DNA of 64,000 nt from NCBI RefSeq assembly GCF_047501535.1, contig NZ_JAZDRJ010000007.1, positions 135,321 to 199,320 on the forward strand, read 5' to 3'. A model generated the notes under the pieces. That model was not told the origin of the DNA, made no database searches, and saw only the letters and a list, made by a program, of their open reading frames with translations. Position 1 is the stretch's first letter, and each line of letters opens with the position of its first letter. The position numbers and the translations under genes are program-made. The stretch comes from Yanghanlia sp047501535 (lineage in GTDB: Bacteria; Pseudomonadota; Gammaproteobacteria; Burkholderiales; Burkholderiaceae_B). Shown here one piece after another: positions 53,174 to 62,095 of this stretch.

Positions 53174-54288
53174 GTACCGATCGCAGTTTCAAGCCCTTGC
53201 GCATTTTGCATTCCGAATCAGCCGTTGGTTGGGCCGGGCAGGAGCAGTATATTTTCCGTATGGTGGGGGCGATGCGTGAGCGCGGCCACCACATGGAAGT
53301 CGTTTGCCAGCCGCATGCCATGTTGGTTGAGCGCCTGCGGGATGCAGGCTTCACTGTGCATACCTTGCCCATGCGAGGCATCAAGAATTATCTGCGTGGG
53401 CTTGGGAAAATTCGCAAGATACTGCGCGACGGCAATTTCGACGTATTGAATACACACAGTCGGCGCGACACCTTGCTGGCGGGCATGGCAGCGCGGTTGG
53501 CGGGCACGCCACTAATCGTGCGCACCCGGCACCTGGCCAAGCCGCCTGGCTCTTTGCTGTCTTACAACAAGGTGCCGCACCGCATTACAACAGCCAGCAA
53601 CTTCGTGCGTCAGCAACTGATAGATCGCGGTGTGCCGGAAGGGCATGTGGCCACGGTATATCCTGCTGTCGAGTTTCCAGCGCCCACCGGGCAATCTACG
53701 CTACGTGCCGAACTCAAGCTGGCTGCCAACGATATTGTGGTGGGTTGTGTTTCGGCGTTACGCCATAAGAAGGGCCACCGCGAACTTTTCCAAGCCATGG
53801 CGCCCCTGATTGCCGAGCGGCCGAATCTGCATTTGGTAGTCGTGGGCGATGGTTCGCCTGTGTTTGAAGAGTTGCAGGCCTTGGCTCAGGAACTAGGCAT
53901 GTCGCGCAGAGTTCACCTCCTGGGTCGGCGCGACGATGTGCCCAACCTGATGGAAGGCTTCGATATTTTTGCCATGGCAACCCGCCAGGAAGCGTCGGGA
54001 ACGGTATTCGTGGAAGCGGGAGCCATGGGGGTGCCGGTCATTGGTACAAATATCGATGGTGTACCCGAAATGATGAAGGACGGCGTCAACGGGCTGTTGG
54101 TACCGCTGGATGATGTGCCTGCGCTTACACAAGCCATTCGTCGCCTGGTTGAAGATCCTGAGTTGCGCAGTAGTATGGGGCAGGCGGGTGTGGAATTTTG
54201 CCGTAACTCGGGGCATTTCAGCCTGGAGGCTATGGTTGAACGTGTTGAGTCTGCCTATTTACGCTGGCTGGGGGAGCTGAAAAAATGA
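53170..54288 (+). CDS. Glycosyltransferase family 4 protein
   Basis: Retaining GT-B glycosyltransferase of 372 residues; ATG 53170 overlaps the dnaE stop. The N-terminal half has ILHSESAVGWAGQEQYI (glycine loop region), and the C-terminal half the donor-binding VSALRHKKGHRELFQAM and the E-x7-E motif in RQEASGTVFVEAGAMGVPV. It is coupled to the deacetylase gene by ATGA. The neighbours point to lipopolysaccharide or another surface glycan; the sugar is unknown. Confidence 0.9.
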   Translation: MSTDRSFKPLRILHSESAVGWAGQEQYIFRMVGAMRERGHHMEVVCQPHAMLVERLRDAGFTVHTLPMRGIKNYLRGLGKIRKILRDGNFDVLNTHSRRDTLLAGMAARLAGTPLIVRTRHLAKPPGSLLSYNKVPHRITTASNFVRQQLIDRGVPEGHVATVYPAVEFPAPTGQSTLRAELKLAANDIVVGCVSALRHKKGHRELFQAMAPLIAERPNLHLVVVGDGSPVFEELQALAQELGMSRRVHLLGRRDDVPNLMEGFDIFAMATRQEASGTVFVEAGAMGVPVIGTNIDGVPEMMKDGVNGLLVPLDDVPALTQAIRRLVEDPELRSSMGQAGVEFCRNSGHFSLEAMVERVESAYLRWLGELKK

Positions 54289-55121
54289 CACAAACCGTGC
54301 CTGTTTTGATGTACCACCACGTTTCGCCTGTGGAAGGCATGATTACCTCTTCGGTTGCCAATTTCGAGGACAATCTCAAATGGCTAAGTAAACGGGGCTA
54401 CCGTTCTCTGACGAGTGATGAGTTTGCCGGGCACTTGGAAGGGCGCCCTGTGCCGCCGCGCTCTATTCTTATTACTTTTGACGACGGCTATCTCGACAAC
54501 TGGGTGTATGCCTATCCACTGATGAAGCGCTATGGCTTCACGGGCATCATTTTTCTCGTGACTTCCTGGATAGGCGATGGCCCGGTGCGCCCGCACCTGG
54601 GTCAAAATGCCCTGCCCGAAACGCCTTCCCATCACGATTGTGAAGATCGCATCGAACAGGGCAGGGCGGACGAAGTCATGTTGCGCTGGAGCGAAATCGA
54701 AGCAATGCGTGCAGATGGGGTGTTCGAGTTTCACAGCCATACCCATACGCATACCCGCTGGGATCTCAGCCCTGAAAAAGCCGCCAAGAACGAGCGTATG
54801 GCGCAGGAACTGGCCGATTCGCGTCGTGTATTGCAAGAGCGCTTGGGCAGCGTTTCTCAGCACTTCTGCTGGCCGCAAGGGTATTTCGACGAAGACTACA
54901 TCCGCCTGGCTCAAGACGCAGGCTTTCGTTACTTGTATACCACTCGCCCCTTTGGGCAGAACAAGCCCGGTTCAGACCCTTCCCATATCTACCGCATTGC
55001 CGTGCGCAATACCACTGGCAATTCTGTAGGCCGGCGCATCGTCGTGGCGGCACACCCGCTTATTGGCCCGGTTTTCAATCGCTTCAAACTCTGGAAGCGT
55101 AACCGCAGGAGAGCAGCGTGA
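54285..55121 (+). CDS. Polysaccharide deacetylase (NodB/CE4 family)
   Basis: Metal-dependent carbohydrate esterase of 278 residues. Motif 1 is TFDDGYLDN (catalytic and metal Asp) and motif 2 FHSHTHTHTRWD (metal histidines). The beginning VPVLMYHHVSP is typical of the group. No signal peptide is evident, so it probably acts in the cytoplasm on a precursor. It sits between two glycosyltransferase genes with four-base overlaps on both sides. Deacetylation of an N-acetylated core sugar is a reasonable inference. Confidence 0.9.
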   Translation: MTQTVPVLMYHHVSPVEGMITSSVANFEDNLKWLSKRGYRSLTSDEFAGHLEGRPVPPRSILITFDDGYLDNWVYAYPLMKRYGFTGIIFLVTSWIGDGPVRPHLGQNALPETPSHHDCEDRIEQGRADEVMLRWSEIEAMRADGVFEFHSHTHTHTRWDLSPEKAAKNERMAQELADSRRVLQERLGSVSQHFCWPQGYFDEDYIRLAQDAGFRYLYTTRPFGQNKPGSDPSHIYRIAVRNTTGNSVGRRIVVAAHPLIGPVFNRFKLWKRNRRRAA

Positions 55122-55957
55122 AAGCACATAACATCGCCGTCGCGCCCGAAGAGGCAGACGGCGTCGAGCGGGGGAAGCGTGCAACGCTGTCGGTCATCAT
55201 CATTACGCTGAATGAAAAAGCGCATATTGCTGAATGCCTGGATTCCGTGGCGTTTGCCGATGAGATCATCGTGGTGGATTCCGGCAGCACCGATGGCACC
55301 CGCGATATTGCTCAGAGCAAGGGCGCCAAGGTGGTATTGACCGACGACTGGCCCGGCTTCGGGCCACAGAAGAATCGGGCGCTTGATCTGGCGACGGGTG
55401 AGTGGGTTTTGTCGATTGATGCCGATGAGCGTGTGACGCCCGAACTGAAGGCGGAAATCGAGTCTGTTCTATGGGCAGCCGCTATGGGCTCCGCCCAAGG
55501 CAAGCCGGCCTTTGCTTACCGCATGCCTCGTCTGTCGAACTTTGGCGGGCGCTGGATACGCCATAGCGGCTGGTGGCCCGACTACGTTTTGCGGCTTTTC
55601 AAGCGCGGCACGGCCCGCTTCAAAGAAGTTGCGGTTCATGAAAGCGTGGTAACGGAACACCCGGTCGCCACACTTAAAAGTCATTTTCTGCATTATCCCT
55701 ATGCCAATCTTGAGCAACTCATCGCCAAAATTAATCATTATTCGACAGAGGCTGCGGGAATGATGCATGCACGGGGCAAGCGTACAAGCGTGCTCGGTGC
55801 ATGGGGGCATGCAAGCTGGACGTTTATTCGAATTTATCTGCTGCGCAAGGGCTTTCTGGATGGCAGGGAAGGCTTCATTCTGGCCGCCATGGCTGCGGCG
55901 GGAAACTTTTTCCGCTATACCAAATTGTTCTTTCTGAACAAGCAGCAACCTAAATAG
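55118..55957 (+). CDS. Glycosyltransferase family 2 (WaaE/KdtX-like)
   Basis: GT-A glycosyltransferase of 279 residues: LSVIIITLNEKAHIAECLDSV begins the nucleotide-binding fold (about 25-45), with VVDSGSTDGTRDIA and the DxD-like SIDADERVTPEL. GGRWIRHSGWWPDYVLRLFK is typical of WaaE/KdtX, which adds the first hexose to the heptose of the LPS core. The start is GTG 55118 in a GTGA overlap. It ends eight bases inside the minus-strand YkgJ-family gene. Confidence 0.9.
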   Translation: MKAHNIAVAPEEADGVERGKRATLSVIIITLNEKAHIAECLDSVAFADEIIVVDSGSTDGTRDIAQSKGAKVVLTDDWPGFGPQKNRALDLATGEWVLSIDADERVTPELKAEIESVLWAAAMGSAQGKPAFAYRMPRLSNFGGRWIRHSGWWPDYVLRLFKRGTARFKEVAVHESVVTEHPVATLKSHFLHYPYANLEQLIAKINHYSTEAAGMMHARGKRTSVLGAWGHASWTFIRIYLLRKGFLDGREGFILAAMAAAGNFFRYTKLFFLNKQQPK

Positions 55958-56219
55958 ACGTTGCGGGCGGGCAGGTGCTGTGCTCCAGCGTAGTCAGCCA
56001 TGCCATTGCCTGTTGCTGGCTGTCGCCACACATGGCGGCCTCCGGCATTAACGACGAACACACTGCGGGTCGGCTAGGTAGGCCGAAGATTTTGCAGCGG
56101 TTTTGCTCATCCAACTGGATGCAGCGCATGCCGGCCGGTTTGCCCTCAGGCATGCCGGGTATCGGGCTGGAAATCGACGGAGCAATGCAACATGCACCAC
56201 AGCCAGAGCGGCATTGCAT
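55950..56219 (-). CDS. YkgJ-family cysteine cluster protein
   Basis: 89-residue protein from ATG 56219 (a GTG at 56228 adds three residues). Nine cysteines: C3, C7, C10, C11, C33, C42, C54, C64 and C83. The opening CRSGCGACCIAPSISSPIPG is the family signature. Zinc or iron-sulfur binding has been proposed for this family. The start overlaps the YdcF-like gene's stop by one base (TAATG), so the two are coupled. Function unknown. Confidence 0.88.
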   Translation of the reverse strand: MQCRSGCGACCIAPSISSPIPGMPEGKPAGMRCIQLDEQNRCKIFGLPSRPAVCSSLMPEAAMCGDSQQQAMAWLTTLEHSTCPPATSI

Positions 56220-56983
56220 TACACCCACCCTCGCAGCCAGTACACCAGCATGCCGACGTATTCCTTCACAATCGAACGGCTGGCGGCTAATACCCGGGAG
56301 TCTGGCAGCCAGAACGAAAATGCCGGGTCTTCGGGCACGACGATCTGGGGCGGAGAGCCGGCTGCGGTGACATTGACCTGCTGCTTGCGAAAGACGCCCA
56401 TGGAGCGGGGCATATGGAGCGCTGAGGTCACCAGCAGTACATCGTTCAGGCCTTGTTCTTTCAAAATGCGAGCGGTGTAGAGCGCATTCTGGTAAGTGGT
56501 GAGGCTGCGGGTTTCCTGGATGACGGCGACTTCAGGTACGCCTTGCTGATGCAGAGCGTTGGCCATGATCTGAGATTCACTCACGCCGCCGTCCAGTGCG
56601 GCGCCCGAAACAATGACCACCGGGGCGCGTTGCGCCTGATACAGTCGGGCAGCGGTATCAACGCGCGAAATAGTGTTGGCCTTATCGTAGGCATCAAACC
56701 AGTTGGTCCGGTTATTGGCAGTATTGCCGCCCAGCACCACAATAGCCTGCGCCGTGGGGAGTGCGTCGGGCGGTCGATAAGGGTGAAGTTGTTCCAGATG
56801 GCCACCTGCCCACAGGGTGGTGGCGGGCATGGACCAGAACAACACCCACCCTAGCCCGCAAGCTGCCAGAAGCGCGGCCAAGCGGCGGCGGCGCAGTATG
56901 AGCAGCAGCATGCCCAACACCCATAACGCAATACCCAGGTTCAGCGGAATAATGAGAGCGGTCAGAAGGTTGGACAGCGACAT
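56219..56983 (-). CDS. YdcF/ElyC-family membrane protein (DUF218)
   Basis: 254 residues with two N-terminal membrane helices (about 8-30 and 36-56), then the DUF218 domain: AIVVLGGNTANNR, APVVIVSGAALDGGVSESQ, and VLLVTSALHMPRSMGVF. ElyC in E. coli supports envelope integrity and undecaprenyl-phosphate metabolism; SanA and YdcF are relatives. A role in envelope polymer traffic would suit the surrounding glycosyltransferases but is inference. Confidence 0.88.
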   Translation of the reverse strand: MSLSNLLTALIIPLNLGIALWVLGMLLLILRRRRLAALLAACGLGWVLFWSMPATTLWAGGHLEQLHPYRPPDALPTAQAIVVLGGNTANNRTNWFDAYDKANTISRVDTAARLYQAQRAPVVIVSGAALDGGVSESQIMANALHQQGVPEVAVIQETRSLTTYQNALYTARILKEQGLNDVLLVTSALHMPRSMGVFRKQQVNVTAAGSPPQIVVPEDPAFSFWLPDSRVLAASRSIVKEYVGMLVYWLRGWV

Positions 56984-56997
56984 CAGCTTGGCGGCAC

Positions 56998-57963
56998 TCA
57001 GTGTTGGGGTTGCAACAGGTTGATGATCTGCTCTTCAACCTCTTCCAGAGAAGGCCAGGCGTCGAAGTCGCCCAAGCAGATCGCGTGGCTGGACCAGGGG
57101 CCGGTGCGTTCGCGGTGTGTCACGCCGAACAAGGTAATTTGCCGGGCGCCCGCGGCAGCGGCCAAATGTGATACACCCGAATCGTTGCAAATCACTAGGC
57201 CCGCCAGTTGGGTGAGTGTAGCAAAGGCGCCTAGATTCATGGGGGGCAGACACGTGGCCGTAGGCGCATTTTCTTTTGCGGCTTCCACTTCAGAAGGGGG
57301 CGGGCACATGGCAACGGTATGCCCCTGGGTTTGCAAGCGGCGCACCAGGAGGTCGAAGTGCGGCCAGACTTTGACCCGGCCTTTATGCAGACCTGTAGCT
57401 GTGGGTGCGACCAATACGAAGTCGCCTTCAGCCAAGCCTGCTTCTTGAATGACATCCAGTGCCTGGGCGCGATGCTCATCGGTCAGGCGCAGGCCAAGCT
57501 GACCGGCGGGTTGCGGCGCAAGGGCTGCGCAGCCCCATCGCTCCATGGACAGCCTGACAAGGTGATACCAGGACTCCACCGCGTGGAGTTTCTCAGCAGG
57601 TTTGGGAAAGGGCCAGCGCAAGATCAAGCTGCGGCCGTCGTCTTTGTAACCTGAGCTGGGGATGCCGGCGAAGCTGAACACCATCGCACTGGAAAGCGAG
57701 TCCGGCAGCAGCAGGCCGCGTGGGTGGGCGTGGCCCGCCTTCTTCTTAAAAGCATGCACGGCGGCGCGGTCCTCTCGCCAGCGCCCTGTCATGTCCACGA
57801 AACCGGCTAGCTCGTAACCCGCCAGCAGGTTGCGCGCCCAGCTGCGGGCACATACCACTACAGGCAGTCCCGTCGCCAGGACGGCATCCAGACTGGGCAG
57901 ACTCATACAGACATCGCCTATCCAGTTAGGCATGCGCAGGTAGATGGCGGATATGGGATTCAT
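56998..57963 (-). CDS. Glycosyltransferase family 9 (heptosyltransferase-like)
   Basis: ADP-heptose:LPS heptosyltransferase-type enzyme, 321 residues from ATG 57963 (MNPISAIYLRMPNWIGDVCMSLPSL, the last 15 being the acceptor-side motif). The C-terminal half has LVAPTATGLHKGRVKVWP and VICNDSGVSHLAAAAG, the ADP-heptose binding region. It is closest in pattern to WaaF. No strong Shine-Dalgarno is seen. The YdcF-like gene follows 14 bases later on the same strand, and msbA is divergent. Confidence 0.9.
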   Translation of the reverse strand: MNPISAIYLRMPNWIGDVCMSLPSLDAVLATGLPVVVCARSWARNLLAGYELAGFVDMTGRWREDRAAVHAFKKKAGHAHPRGLLLPDSLSSAMVFSFAGIPSSGYKDDGRSLILRWPFPKPAEKLHAVESWYHLVRLSMERWGCAALAPQPAGQLGLRLTDEHRAQALDVIQEAGLAEGDFVLVAPTATGLHKGRVKVWPHFDLLVRRLQTQGHTVAMCPPPSEVEAAKENAPTATCLPPMNLGAFATLTQLAGLVICNDSGVSHLAAAAGARQITLFGVTHRERTGPWSSHAICLGDFDAWPSLEEVEEQIINLLQPQH

Positions 57964-58033
57964 AGGGTGGATGATAGCGGGACGACCCGGGTTGGATATG
58001 AAGTAGAGTGCAGGGTAATAACGTGCGGGTAAA

Positions 58034-59857
58034 ATGAGCCACCAGTTACCCAAGTATCTTAGTATAAAAGCGAGTCTATTCTTGAAGTCAGAAAGCCCAC
58101 CGGTCGAAGACCAGTCCAGGCCAGTAAAGTCCGATTTGTGGCGGCGTATCTATAGCCGTGTTGGTCAATATTGGAAGGCCATTGTGCTGGCACTTGTGCT
58201 GGTGGCAGTGTCAGCAGCCACTCAGCCCACGCTGGCCATCATTACCAAGCCCTTGATTGACGAAGGCTTCACGGGAGACAAACCTTACTACATGTGGGCC
58301 ATTCCTCTTGCCGTGATCGGGCTTATTTTGGTCCGTGGCTTGAGCAGCTTTGGCAGTTCTTACCTCCTGGCCTGGGTGGCGAACAACACCTTGTTGGGCA
58401 TACGCAAGGACATGTTCGATCGCCTGCTGGGCATGTCCGATGAAGACTACAAGCGTAGTGATACGGGACGGCTTTTGAACCGGTTCACGATTGACGCAGG
58501 GAATGTCACTCAGTACGCCACCGATGTCGTCACGGTGATTGTGCGGGAAACCCTGGTGGTCATCGCTTTGCTGGTGGTCCTGCTGTACATGTCGTGGCAG
58601 CTTACGCTCATTGTGCTGGTGGTGTTACCTGTTTCTGTTTATACCGCCAGTGTGTTTATCCGCCGACTGCGACGCATCAACCGGGACACCATCACCATGA
58701 ATGCCGAACTCACCCATGTGGTGAGAGAAGGTATTGAAGGTCAGCGTGTCATCAAGCTGTTCGATGGTTACGAGCGTGAAGCCGGCCGTTTTGCCTATGT
58801 GAATGCTCGCCTGCGCCGCTTTGCGATGCGGGCCGCCAGTGCAGATGCCGCGTTGTCGCCGTTGTCGCAATTCTTTATTGCGGTGGCCGTGGCGGCGGTG
58901 ATTGCCGTGGCGCTGTATCAGGCCAATCAGGGGGCGTTGACGGTGGGCAGCTTCGCCGCTTTCATGGCGGCGTTGGGCCAGATTTTTGACCCAGTCAAAA
59001 AACTCACGAAAATCGCCAGCAGCATGCAGAAAATGCTCACCTCTGCAGAAAGCGTATTCGCACTGGTGGATAGCCTGCCCGAAGTTGACGAGGGCAAGCA
59101 AGAACTGGGCGAAAAAATTCAAGGGCGTATTGAGTTCCGCAATGTGACGCATCGTTTTGAAGGCGTCGATACCAATGTGCTGAACAGCGTTTCGTTAGTG
59201 GTCGAGCCGGGCCAGACGGTGGCGCTGGTGGGGCGTTCGGGCAGCGGTAAAACGACGCTGGTCAACATGATTCCACGTTTTGTCGAGCCCCTGGAAGGCG
59301 AGGTCTGCATCGACGGGCACAACGTGCGCGATATCAAGCTCAGCAGTTTGCGTCGCCACTTGTCGCTGGTCAGTCAGGATGTGGTCATGTTCGATGGCTC
59401 AATCGCCGACAACGTCGGCTATGGGTCTTTGCATGACGCCAGCCGCCAGGAAATCCGCGATGCGCTGCAAGCCGCCAATCTGCTTGAGTTTGTTGACAGC
59501 CTGCCTCAAGGGCTCGACACGCCGGTGGGAGAGAACGCCAGCCAGTTGTCGGGCGGCCAGCGCCAGCGTCTGGCCATTGCCCGGGCACTCATCAAGAATG
59601 CGCCCATTTTGATTCTCGACGAAGCAACCTCCGCTCTGGATAATGAGTCTGAACGCCAAGTGCAGGCCTCGTTAGAAAAATTGATGACCGGGCGCACGAC
59701 CTTGGTGATTGCGCACCGTCTTTCCACCGTTCAGAAGGCTGACCTCATTGTTGTATTGGATGAGGGCCGCATTGTGGAGCAGGGGCGGCATGATGATCTG
59801 CTGGCAAACGAAGGTCTGTATGCGTCTTTGTATCGTATGCAGTTTAGAGAAGAATAG
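58034..59857 (+). CDS. msbA: Lipid A export ABC transporter MsbA
   Basis: Homodimeric flippase that moves lipid A-core across the inner membrane. Of 607 residues, an N-terminal stretch of about 45 is hydrophilic, then a six-helix membrane domain (about 47-335), and a nucleotide-binding domain with Walker A VGRSGSGKTT, the signature LSGGQRQRLAIARAL and Walker B ILILDEATSALD. Its place next to LPS glycosyltransferase genes supports lipid A-core as substrate. The small lipoprotein gene follows nine bases after the stop. Confidence 0.94.
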   Translation: MSHQLPKYLSIKASLFLKSESPPVEDQSRPVKSDLWRRIYSRVGQYWKAIVLALVLVAVSAATQPTLAIITKPLIDEGFTGDKPYYMWAIPLAVIGLILVRGLSSFGSSYLLAWVANNTLLGIRKDMFDRLLGMSDEDYKRSDTGRLLNRFTIDAGNVTQYATDVVTVIVRETLVVIALLVVLLYMSWQLTLIVLVVLPVSVYTASVFIRRLRRINRDTITMNAELTHVVREGIEGQRVIKLFDGYEREAGRFAYVNARLRRFAMRAASADAALSPLSQFFIAVAVAAVIAVALYQANQGALTVGSFAAFMAALGQIFDPVKKLTKIASSMQKMLTSAESVFALVDSLPEVDEGKQELGEKIQGRIEFRNVTHRFEGVDTNVLNSVSLVVEPGQTVALVGRSGSGKTTLVNMIPRFVEPLEGEVCIDGHNVRDIKLSSLRRHLSLVSQDVVMFDGSIADNVGYGSLHDASRQEIRDALQAANLLEFVDSLPQGLDTPVGENASQLSGGQRQRLAIARALIKNAPILILDEATSALDNESERQVQASLEKLMTGRTTLVIAHRLSTVQKADLIVVLDEGRIVEQGRHDDLLANEGLYASLYRMQFREE

Positions 59858-59866
59858 GAGCTTGAT

Positions 59867-60298
59867 GTGTTCTTGAAAAATGTTCTGGCGGCGCTGGCAG
59901 TGGGGGGGGCGCTTGTGGGGTGTGCCGCCTCGGGCGATCGTATGGTGCGGGCGGACGACCTACGCAACGAAAATTACCTGGTGACAGATACGGTTATCAG
60001 TGATCTGGATTTCCCCTCTCTGCAGCGCAATTTATTTCAACACCGTGCTGCATGCGGCAGTGCACCGCGCTTTGTTATGCATGAAGGCGAAACCGCCTAC
60101 GCCAGCCTGATCGAAACCGCTGACACACCGGAAAGCTATGAAAACGTTGTGATTGCGGACCTTATTCAGTACCCCGAATCATGGCGCGCGCCTGTTCGCG
60201 TGGCGATCAGCTTTTACAGCTACTACATCAACGACGATATTAAACAACGGGTAGATGCCATGTTGAACGCTGTTCGCCAACCAGGAAACTGCATGTAG
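59867..60298 (+). CDS. Hypothetical small lipoprotein
   Basis: No family recognised. 143 residues from GTG 59867, with TAGGAG six bases upstream. A lipoprotein signal peptide MFLKNVLAALAVGGALVGC ends in the lipobox LVGC, so the mature protein would start at Cys19. Residue +2 is Ala, which does not indicate inner-membrane retention. The mature part of 125 residues is mixed alpha/beta in look, with two further cysteines (about C63 and C142) that could form a disulfide. It sits nine bases behind msbA, so it is probably co-transcribed. Confidence 0.8.
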   Translation: MFLKNVLAALAVGGALVGCAASGDRMVRADDLRNENYLVTDTVISDLDFPSLQRNLFQHRAACGSAPRFVMHEGETAYASLIETADTPESYENVVIADLIQYPESWRAPVRVAISFYSYYINDDIKQRVDAMLNAVRQPGNCM

Positions 60299-60360
60299 CG
60301 CCCGCTTCAGGGGTTTCTTAAGACACATTAAGGTGCCTGCCGGGCACTTGCATCATTATT

Positions 60361-60414
60361 GCTCATCAAACATTTCGAGTGGCGTGGTTGCGCCATAAAT
60401 ATGAGCAAATGTTT
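60361..60414. repeat. Interlocking inverted repeats upstream of the chemotaxis receptor gene
   Basis: GCTCAT (60361-60366) pairs with ATGAGC (60401-60406); AAACATTT (60368-60375) pairs with AAATGTTT (60407-60414); both enclose TGGCG/CGCCA (60380-60384 / 60391-60395). The two outer pairs cross each other, so only one can form at a time in a simple hairpin. It lies 38 bp before the receptor start. Confidence 0.5.
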
Positions 60415-60451
60415 TAAATGATGTCTTATTGTTTGTCTCGGGGGCCCGAAA

Positions 60452-62056
60452 ATGAACAATATCTCGATCGGCACGAGATTGATTCTGGCCTTTATATTTC
60501 AGCTTTTGCTGTTGGCTCTGGTGACTGGAATCAGTCTTTGGCTCATGAGTACCAGCGATCAAGCGGTCAGAACACTTACTGGCGCACCCCTGAAAAATGA
60601 GCGCCTCCTTGTCGAATGGGACAAACTGCTATCCATTAACATGGCGCGCCTCGAGGCGGTGGCTCGCAGTCAGGACACGGAGCTGATCTCCTTCTTAACC
60701 GACCAGGTGAATGAAACGGCGCTTCAGCTCAACGGCATCGTGGGGCCCTTGAGAAACAACCTCCAGGACGATACCGCGCGCCAGCTCTACCAAGATGCCT
60801 TCGCTTCCTTCACCCGCTTTCATGAAGAGCGCGATCGTGCTCTGCAAGCCAAGAGCGCCGGTGACGATGCTGCCGCCATGCAATTCTTCAGGCATGACGT
60901 GGCACCCTTGATCAGCACGTATCGGAGTGCTTTCGAGAAATTGCTCGATTACATGAAAGGCCAGATCGACGAAGAAAGCGTGCGGGTGCAAGAAAGCAAC
61001 GAATTGGGCCGCTATATCATGATTGGGGCTTTGTTAGTGGCCACAATACTCAGCCTCGGTACGGGCCTACTGATCACACGTTCCATTGTCCGGCCTTTGC
61101 AGCAATCGGTGGAGGCGGCTGCTGCGGTAGCGCAGCGTAACCTCACTCATCGCATCATCGTGCATGGCAGCGATGAAACCGGTCAACTCAGCCGCGCGCT
61201 TCACGACATGATTAATAGCCTTACCCACATCATGAGCAAATTGCGCCATGAGGCGGCATTAATCGCTGCGGCCTCGGAGCAAATCGCAACGGGGAATAGT
61301 GATCTGGCAGTGCGCACCGAACAGCAAGCGAGCGCCTTGGCTGAGACAGCAGCCACCATGGAGCAAATGACAGCCACGGTTAAACAGAATTCCGATAATG
61401 CTTTGGCCGCTAACAGCCTCACCGCCTCTGCCAAGCAAGTGGCACTCAAAGGAGGCGAGGTGGTCGACCGAATGGTCGATACCATGGGCGCCATCAATGA
61501 TTCGGCGGCGCGTATCAGCGACATTATCGGTGTAATCGACGGGATTGCTTTTCAAACCAATATTCTTTCACTGAATGCTGCGGTGGAGGCGGCGCGAGCT
61601 GGCGAGCAGGGTAAAGGGTTTGCCGTGGTCGCCTCGGAAGTGCGCAGCTTGGCGCAACGTAGCGCCTCAGCCGCACAAGAAATTAAGGAGTTGATTGAGT
61701 CGGCGGTTCAGGCTGCACATCAAGGAAACAGTCTGGTGGGTGAAACGCGTAGCACCATGGCGGAGATCGTGGATAGTGTGCAGCGGGTGACGGATATCAT
61801 GAGCGAAATCACAGCTGCCAGCAGCGAGCAGGCTTCCGGCATTGAGCAGGTGAATGTGGCCATTGCTCATATGGATGGAGGTACACAGCGTAATGCTGCC
61901 ATGGTCAAGGATGCGGCAGAGGCGGCAAGGCATCTGCGCGAAGAAGCTGCCGCACTGGCGAATATCGTCATGACCTTCAAACTGCGGGACAGTACCCCCG
62001 AAGTGATTGATATGGAGCCTGTCGGCCGTACTTCTATGGCCGAAGCGGCGGCTTGA
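60452..62056 (+). CDS. Methyl-accepting chemotaxis protein
   Basis: Transmembrane chemoreceptor, 534 residues: TM1 about 8-32, a helical periplasmic domain of about 155 residues (four-helix-bundle type, Tar-like), TM2 about 188-210, HAMP (about 211-263), then the methylation helices and signalling hairpin with DGIAFQTNILSLNAAVEAARAGEQ at its tip. It lacks a C-terminal NWETF-type pentapeptide. No che genes are nearby. The ligand is unknown. I could not fit a sigma-28 promoter upstream with correct spacing. Confidence 0.94.
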   Translation: MNNISIGTRLILAFIFQLLLLALVTGISLWLMSTSDQAVRTLTGAPLKNERLLVEWDKLLSINMARLEAVARSQDTELISFLTDQVNETALQLNGIVGPLRNNLQDDTARQLYQDAFASFTRFHEERDRALQAKSAGDDAAAMQFFRHDVAPLISTYRSAFEKLLDYMKGQIDEESVRVQESNELGRYIMIGALLVATILSLGTGLLITRSIVRPLQQSVEAAAAVAQRNLTHRIIVHGSDETGQLSRALHDMINSLTHIMSKLRHEAALIAAASEQIATGNSDLAVRTEQQASALAETAATMEQMTATVKQNSDNALAANSLTASAKQVALKGGEVVDRMVDTMGAINDSAARISDIIGVIDGIAFQTNILSLNAAVEAARAGEQGKGFAVVASEVRSLAQRSASAAQEIKELIESAVQAAHQGNSLVGETRSTMAEIVDSVQRVTDIMSEITAASSEQASGIEQVNVAIAHMDGGTQRNAAMVKDAAEAARHLREEAAALANIVMTFKLRDSTPEVIDMEPVGRTSMAEAAA

Positions 62057-62095
62057 AGCCTGGGTATTAGGAAACCTTCAAACCAAAGCTTCGCG

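Noticed and set aside
60299..60451. Sigma-28 (FliA) promoter for the chemoreceptor
   Set aside because: TCAA and GCGCCATAA resemble the two elements, but their spacing is several bases too long.
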